Of a stretch of 64,000 nucleotides of DNA, positions 60,031 to 64,000 are shown in pieces. The notes below the pieces were generated by a model. The model worked only from the letters and a program-made list of their open reading frames with translations, did not search any database and was not told the DNA's origin. This stretch comes from JAJPXC01 sp964520525. Lineage in GTDB: Bacteria; Bacteroidota; Bacteroidia; Bacteroidales; Muribaculaceae. The DNA lies in NCBI GenBank assembly GCA_964520525.1, contig CAZFNR010000004.1:62001-126000 (forward strand), written 5' to 3'. The first letter of the stretch is position 1. Each line of letters starts with the position of its first letter. Made by a program: the position numbers and the translations under genes.

Positions 60031-61245
60031 ATGAAAAGGAAGATTAACGATTGGTTTTCAGGGGTCTCCCGCACGTTTGCAAGGGAGATGTCGTTGGTGT
60101 TTAAAGATGTGGGAGTTATAACGTTTTTCTTCGTGTTGCCGTTGTTCTATCCCCTTGTCTATACGCTCATCTATAATCCCGAGCTAGTGAGAGATATACC
60201 TGTGGCGGTTGTCGACGACTGCCGGACCGCCGGAAGCCGTGAGCTCGTGAGGATGGCCGACGCTACCGAGGCTATGGATATAATGGGTTATCCGTCTAAC
60301 ATGGGTGATGCGCGACGGTTAATGAATGAGAAGGAGTGCTATGGCATACTGTATATCCCGGAGGATTATTCTCGCCGCATAGGCCGCGGCGAACAGGGTG
60401 TTGTCGCGTTCTACTCTGAGATGAGCCTATTGATGCGTTACCGCTCTTTTTTGTCGGCGTTGACCGACTTGCAGTTGCAGACCGGGGCGCAGGTGCGTCA
60501 TGAGGTTCTCGACGCTCTCGGGGCTTCCTCGGCCGGCCGGATGTCGTCGCCGGTGTCAAATGAGGCTTATTTCCTCGGGGACCCCACTCAGGGTTTCGCC
60601 TCGTTTGTAATCCCTGGGATAGTCATACTGATACTTCAGCAGAGTATGCTGCTCGGAGTGACCATGCTCGCCGGCAACTCAGCCGAACGCCGCCGACGCA
60701 ACGGCGGAGTCGACCCGTTGGCCATTGTGTGTCCGCAATCGGCCGGCATAATCGGGCGAATGTTGTGTTATGTAGTGGTTTATATCCCCATGGCTATCTA
60801 TATGCTTCACTATGTCCCCTTGATGTTTGACCTCCCTCACATAGGTGATGCCGCCGACTATCTGCTTTTCATCGTGCCGCTGTTGGTGGCTTCGGCGTTC
60901 TTGGGCATGACGCTTCAGGCCTTTGTGAAAGAACGCGAGTCGTCGATGCTCGTGCTGGTGTTCTCGTCGGTGGTGTTCCTGTTCCTTTCGGGGCTGACCT
61001 GGCCGCGCTATGCCATGTCGCCGTTGTGGAAACTCATAGGCGATTGCGTGCCTGCCACATGGGGCGTGGAGGGCTTTATCAATATAAACAGCAACGGCGC
61101 GTCGCTTGCACAAGTGACCCGTCCCTATCTCTTCCTATGGGGTCTCGCGGCGGTCTACTTCGTCACCGCTTACATCGTCGGTCGACTCCAACAGCGCAAA
61201 TCATCAAAAGCGGGACAAATGCTTGACTCTGCCGGCCGTGGCTGA
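60031..61245 (+). CDS. ABC-2 type transporter permease (second of two)
   Basis: A 404-residue inner-membrane protein, similar in layout to the preceding one: N-terminal helix (GVITFFFVLPLFYPLVYTLIYN), a periplasmic domain with DIPVAVVDDCRTAGSRELVRMAD, and a block of about five helices ending in YLFLWGLAAVYFVTAYIVGRLQQ. The pair probably forms a heterodimeric channel, a common arrangement in Bacteroidetes. The last residues are basic. It is the end of the exporter transcript; no clear T-rich terminator follows. Confidence 0.9.
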   Translation: MKRKINDWFSGVSRTFAREMSLVFKDVGVITFFFVLPLFYPLVYTLIYNPELVRDIPVAVVDDCRTAGSRELVRMADATEAMDIMGYPSNMGDARRLMNEKECYGILYIPEDYSRRIGRGEQGVVAFYSEMSLLMRYRSFLSALTDLQLQTGAQVRHEVLDALGASSAGRMSSPVSNEAYFLGDPTQGFASFVIPGIVILILQQSMLLGVTMLAGNSAERRRRNGGVDPLAIVCPQSAGIIGRMLCYVVVYIPMAIYMLHYVPLMFDLPHIGDAADYLLFIVPLLVASAFLGMTLQAFVKERESSMLVLVFSSVVFLFLSGLTWPRYAMSPLWKLIGDCVPATWGVEGFININSNGASLAQVTRPYLFLWGLAAVYFVTAYIVGRLQQRKSSKAGQMLDSAGRG

Positions 61246-61720
61246 CAAGGCGCGCCTCGCTCTGAAGGTAAAGGCTCTTTTTGCGAGTTAATGATTAAAG
61301 TTCCAGAGAGTTTTCGTTAAGCAAAAAATCATAGATACTCATAGTCGTAATGACTGCCTCATTGCAATATATAGGTGTCGGCTCTCCAAGTATAACTATT
61401 CCCAACTATATACTTTAAGATACCAAATAACCGCAGGTGGTATTATAATCTTAAATAAGGTTACTTAATAGGGTTAGCGCATCAGATAATCTCTAATGCT
61501 CTCTATGATGAATTTTATTAGCCATTTGAGCCACGGTCTTTCGTTGACGTATTGGCGAACACTTTTGAATGCGTTGAGAAACGAGTTTAAGGTGGATTTA
61601 CAAGTCGTAATGAAATTCAGTTTTAAGTCACCGACAGTGGTGATGCCGCCGATGTATCAACCGAAATTTCGTTCTCTCAAAATTGGCAAATATTAGCTAA
61701 GTGGCTTTATTCCAACGCAG
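61246..61720. other. AT-rich gap at the start of the accessory patch, no gene supported
   Basis: About 480 bp with no convincing gene. A minus-strand open frame of 60 codons (61474-61656) reads like a protein C-terminus rich in aromatic and basic residues but has no start codon; an antisense plus-strand frame of 66 codons (61496-61696) is also weak. The G+C drops compared with the exporter genes, marking the border of the accessory patch. Confidence 0.5.
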
Positions 61721-61752
61721 AAACCCCGGCACTCTTGCGAATGTCGGGGTTT
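61721..61752 (-). terminator. Terminator after the TM2 gene
   Basis: Stem AAACCCCGGCA (61721-61731) with TGTCGGGGTTT (61742-61752), one G-U pair. On the minus strand it lies just after the frame-restored end (61774) of the TM2 gene, which suggests that the longer reading is, or was, the real gene. Confidence 0.65.
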
Positions 61753-61817
61753 CAATTGTTCTAAAGTAAGGAATCAGAGTATAGTTTTCTTCTTTAGCTC
61801 AAACTCTTCTTGCGTGA

Positions 61818-62159
61818 TTATCCCTTTTTTTTTAGTTCGTATAGTTTCACGATTTCATCGCTACTTGCAGACGTAGTGCCGCCAACCGGGCCAGCCATAT
61901 TGATTGCAACTGTATTTACGTTGTTATTCGGTGTAGTTAAAACTGCAACTACTTTTGGCGAGTTGTATTTGCGATTGAATTTTTCATCGCTCATGCATAA
62001 GAAGCCGATGAAATCTATGAATGCAATCAGGCATGGGATTAGAGTCCACGAAAACAGCAGATATACTATTCCACGCCCAGTATGACCAAGATAGAATCGA
62101 TGTATGCCGAGTCCTCCCAAAAAGAAGGCGAGGATTACGGTTGTTGTCTTGCTTTTCAT
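61818..62159 (-). CDS. TM2-domain protein with a SHOCT tail interrupted in an A9 tract
   Basis: A 113-residue protein as read. It starts with the TM2 domain: two helices around FFLGGLGIHRFYLGHTGRGIVYLLFSWTLIPCLIAFIDFIGFLCM. A polar linker follows and then SSDEIVKLYELKKKG, after which the frame meets a stop. With one extra A in the A9 run at 61825-61833, the frame would continue GIITQEEFELKKKTIL and stop at 61774, completing a SHOCT domain. Either the gene is truncated by a one-base deletion, the tract slips during transcription, or the base is a sequencing error. The lipoprotein gene upstream overlaps by 4 bp. Function of the pair is unknown. Confidence 0.8.
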   Translation of the reverse strand: MKSKTTTVILAFFLGGLGIHRFYLGHTGRGIVYLLFSWTLIPCLIAFIDFIGFLCMSDEKFNRKYNSPKVVAVLTTPNNNVNTVAINMAGPVGGTTSASSDEIVKLYELKKKG

Positions 62160-62587
62160 TGCTGCATTTCTTGTGAGAATTTCTGAATGATGCGTGACAT
62201 TCTCATCATTTGAGCAGGCGTCATGTCGGTCTCAGCACCATGCAGTTTATCTGTTTTGACCTTGTCAAATTCTTTGTTGCTGGCCTCGAAACCATAGACA
62301 CCTGTGTCAAAGATTTCTCCGTCTTCGCCAACCGCGTTGATGCGAATTTTTGGAAAATACGTTTCGTGATAGGCTTCGGTTGGCTGTCCTTTGAGTTTGA
62401 GCTTTACTGTTACTCGGCCCTCTTCGCCGTTGTTTGTGAACTTGTACGACCCATCGACAACCTCGATGTAGTCCTTAATGAACCCTGATACCTCTACATT
62501 AGAGGCATTTACTTCCCGTTCTTCGGGAATCTTTGAACATGACATCACGAATAGCGATACCATGAACATGAGCAGCACTTTTCTCAT
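62156..62587 (-). CDS. Small lipoprotein, unknown function
   Basis: A 143-residue exported lipoprotein. The start at 62587 (MRKVLLMFMVSLFVMSC) gives a signal peptide with the lipobox VMSC at about residue 17; the longer frame starts in a non-signal stretch. The mature part is polar, with VEVSGFIKDYIEVVDGSYKFTNNGEEGRVTVKLKLKG, which reads like a small beta-rich domain, and ends in DMTPAQMMRMSRIIQKFSQEM. I do not recognise a family. It overlaps the TM2 gene by 4 bp (ATGA), so the two are cotranscribed and may form an envelope pair. Confidence 0.7.
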   Translation of the reverse strand: MRKVLLMFMVSLFVMSCSKIPEEREVNASNVEVSGFIKDYIEVVDGSYKFTNNGEEGRVTVKLKLKGQPTEAYHETYFPKIRINAVGEDGEIFDTGVYGFEASNKEFDKVKTDKLHGAETDMTPAQMMRMSRIIQKFSQEMQQ

Positions 62588-62649
62588 TGCATCGCTGTTT
62601 TGTCTTTCCACAGTCTCAACGGAAAGGTTTTACTTGAAACAGAAAGCGT

Positions 62650-62830
62650 GAGACTGTTAGACTTATATCAAGCGTAGGCTCTGGACTACCTCTGTGTTGG
62701 ATACAAGAATACTGCTCACGCCTCGGTAAGTATATAGACATAATGCTATACCCGAACCAAGGGGAGCGTTTTCGCTTGACTCTCAACACAGTATGAATTG
62801 TCCAGATTCACGCTTGAGAAAAGCACTAAA
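62650..62830 (-). ncRNA. Rod-shaped structured RNA resembling 6S RNA
   Basis: Between two minus-strand genes, 62668-62817 folds into one long rod. Outer stem: 62810-62817 with 62668-62675 (8 bp). Second stem: 62800-62806 with 62680-62686 (7 bp). Third stem: 62784-62791 with 62692-62699 (8 bp). A central bubble follows, with a small 4-bp hairpin on one side (62765-62776), then a terminal stem (62756-62762 with 62721-62727) and an apical hairpin. This closing stem, bubble and apical stem plan is that of 6S RNA (RNA polymerase regulator). G-U pairs fit the minus strand better. Promoter and terminator are not clear, so the strand and ends are provisional. Confidence 0.5.
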
Positions 62831-62854
62831 CGCTTCCGATTAAACATGTCGTCC

Positions 62855-63554
62855 CTAAGGATGTGCAGATATACTAATTTTCTGTGGATTATGTTGTATT
62901 TCCAAGTAATAAGTTGCGATATTGGGATTAAAAGCCTTGTCTGCTGAATCAAGATATTTAAGAATAGAACGATACCTTGGCTCTTGAGTATTAACAAAAT
63001 CTATAATCCTATCTTCTGTACGCTGTAAATTGTCTTCAATAAAATCATATAGAAACTGAGTAACTGAATTGATTACTCCATTTCTAATTTCCTCAAAAGA
63101 TACTTCTATTTCCGATAGAACACTATCATCCAATTTTTCTTCGATGTCAAACTTCAATCTCTCTGGAGGGACATGATCTGTGAGGTATGGAGATGATATA
63201 AAGCATACATAAGAAAATGTAGACTCTCCATCTACTAAATCCCCATATAGACCTTGAATTTTGGTTTCAAGACTTTCGTTTAATACCAAACGGTTTGCTG
63301 CACCATATAAAACACTATTACGAAATGGGCTTCCTGCTTTTAGCTTCATATGAGTTACTTCAAACTCATTTCCTCGTATTGCAAAGGTATCGGTTGATAA
63401 TTCCGCGCTCTTAGAATATTCAAAAATATTATTCAGATTTGCATTATCATCGCCATCTTCAATTACAATATGTGGAGCACCACCATCTCTTAAAAAATGC
63501 CAAAAGCAATGGTCGATAATTTTTTCCGCTATTTTATCAGCCGATTTTGGTATT
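62855..63554 (-). CDS. GHKL/HSP90-like ATPase, C-terminal portion (5' end lost in the gap)
   Basis: At least 232 residues, with the N-terminus cut by the run of N. The remaining part, from IPKSADKIAEKIIDHCFWHF, contains EDGDDNANLNNIFEYSKS, VTHMKLKAGSPFRNSVLYGAANRLV and YVCFISSPYLTDHVPPERLKFDIEE. This is like the middle region of GHKL (HSP90-type) ATP-binding proteins that occur in accessory and defence-type loci. The ATP-binding N-terminus would lie in the gap. Low G+C and codon use unlike the core genes suggest horizontal origin. The continuous frame across the N run is an artefact. Confidence 0.6.
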
Positions 63555-63654
63555 NNNNNNNNNNNNNNNNNNNNNNNNNNNNNNNNNNNNNNNNNNNNNN
63601 NNNNNNNNNNNNNNNNNNNNNNNNNNNNNNNNNNNNNNNNNNNNNNNNNNNNNN
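63555..63654. other. Assembly gap (100 N)
   Basis: Exactly 100 N, the usual placeholder for a scaffold join of unknown length. The sequences on the two sides belong to different gene families. Confidence 0.98.
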
Positions 63655-63709
63655 GGTTATGACGTCGCTCAACAAGCCGATTCAAATATATATCGCGTTT
63701 GATTTGCAT
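63655..63709 (-). CDS. AAA ATPase (DUF4143/COG1373 type), N-terminal fragment
   Basis: Only 18 codons remain (MQIKRDIYLNRLVERRHN) before the gap. This is the typical start of COG1373/DUF4143 ATP-binding proteins, in which a GIRRCGKS P-loop normally follows at once. A longer start at 63727 is possible. A -7-like CAACTTTG lies just upstream at about 63735-63742 on the minus strand. The call rests on a short peptide only. Confidence 0.5.
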
Positions 63710-63964
63710 ACTTAATTTCTGTGTCATTTATGACGCTTTTGCAAAGTTGGTGTATTTATTTGAATACACTAAATAATTCCGTCATTTACTCCGTATACCC
63801 CTATGGGTGGTTTTGCAGTATAAATCATGAGGTTATGTCAAGGCCCGCTTGAGATATATCGCTAAGGTGGCGGGTGCGCAGGGGGTGGGGGGTGTGAGTT
63901 CGGTCGCGTCAATTAGTCAGATGTCTTTTGGGTGGTGTTTTGCGCGGCTGGGTGTCGGGATAAA

Positions 63965-63992
63965 AAAAGTCCCGCTGGGTGGCGGGACTTTT
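63965..63992. terminator. Bidirectional terminator at the right edge
   Basis: A perfect 11-bp stem (AAAAGTCCCGC at 63965-63975 with its complement at 63982-63992, 6-nt loop) with seven T residues following on the minus strand. It probably ends a minus-strand gene to the right of the window. Confidence 0.75.
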
Positions 63993-64000
63993 GAGTATGG

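Noticed and set aside
61474..61656. Minus-strand 60-codon frame ending in aromatic and basic residues (ERPWLKWLIKFIIESI)
   Set aside because: No start codon and an earlier in-frame stop. An antisense frame is equally long. Could be a remnant, not a gene.
61496..61696. Plus-strand frame of 66 codons
   Set aside because: No promoter, no recognisable domain, and antisense to a frame with more protein-like composition.
62746..62997. Minus-strand frame of 83 codons overlapping the ATPase end and the RNA
   Set aside because: It runs through the structured RNA and is out of frame with the ATPase. Its apparent conservation is probably that of the RNA.
1..64000. tRNA, rRNA or CRISPR arrays
   Set aside because: I looked for cloverleaf ends, conserved rRNA strings and evenly spaced repeats and saw none in the intergenic regions.

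Overview
The window looks like about 64 kb of chromosome from a member of the Bacteroidales, most plausibly a gut Muribaculaceae (S24-7) relative. This is inferred from gene content and promoter style, not from any rRNA. Nearly every transcription unit is preceded by the Bacteroidetes -7 element TAnnTTTG, often with TTTG about 20 bp further upstream, and purine-rich Shine-Dalgarno sites are mostly absent. Bacteroidetes-restricted families are present (DUF4294, DUF4271, a PorZ-like propeller, WbqC next to lepB, and the hemD-rnpA-yidD-tatD order). G+C is about half by eye in the core and clearly lower in two short accessory patches.

Layout. 1-7.8 kb: the start of a glycosyltransferase and argS on the minus strand, then a secreted phosphodiester-glycosidase-like protein, nadB with a DUF4294 gene, and an outer-membrane barrel on the plus strand. 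7.8-14.3 kb: a nine-gene minus-strand run (alpha-amylase lipoprotein, LOG family, DUF4271, hemD, rnpA, yidD, TatD-like, LPG-synthase/flippase-like protein, small membrane protein) with internal promoters. 14.5-17.8 kb: purD, a membrane protein and pdxB, overlapping. 18.0-20.0 kb: an AT-richer type II restriction-modification pair. 20.1-23.3 kb: pyrH, frr, a radical SAM enzyme and an S66 carboxypeptidase. 23.4-37.5 kb: ten consecutive minus-strand genes (sulfatase-like enzyme, RNA methyltransferase, serine acetyltransferase, SGNH hydrolase, GT2, unknown, PorZ-like, rdgB, leuS, nadA). 37.5-38.1 kb: a gene-free, AT-rich stretch with clustered TTATCAACA boxes, the best candidate for a chromosomal replication origin. 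38.1-42.1 kb: lysS, gpsA and an outer-membrane barrel. 42.1-45.0 kb: dapB-lepB-wbqC on the minus strand. 45.2-49.5 kb: a YfhO-like protein, a methyltransferase-like protein and xerD. 49.7-52.5 kb: serS, a YqeY-like gene and a Ca/Na antiporter on the minus strand. 52.7-61.2 kb: polyprenyl synthase, an AraC regulator, carboxynorspermidine dehydrogenase and a TolC/HlyD/two-permease exporter with no ATPase gene. 61.2-64 kb: a lower-G+C accessory patch with a TM2/SHOCT gene broken in an A9 tract, a lipoprotein, a rod-shaped structured RNA resembling 6S RNA, a GHKL ATPase fragment, a 100-N scaffold gap and the first codons of an AAA ATPase.

How it works together. Most of the window is housekeeping: four aminoacyl-tRNA synthetases (Arg, Leu, Lys, Ser), ribosome recycling, UMP kinase, RNase P protein, YidD, signal peptidase and XerD. 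Biosynthesis covers NAD (nadA, nadB), PLP (pdxB), purine (purD), uroporphyrinogen III (hemD), lysine/peptidoglycan (dapB), cysteine (serine acetyltransferase), phospholipid (gpsA) and polyprenyl chains. The envelope layer is Bacteroidetes-like, with barrels, lipoproteins and a T9SS-associated propeller. The items most worth following up are the origin candidate, the 6S-like RNA, the A9 frameshift in the SHOCT tail, the IS-like palindrome inside the xerD terminator, and the exporter lacking its own ATPase.
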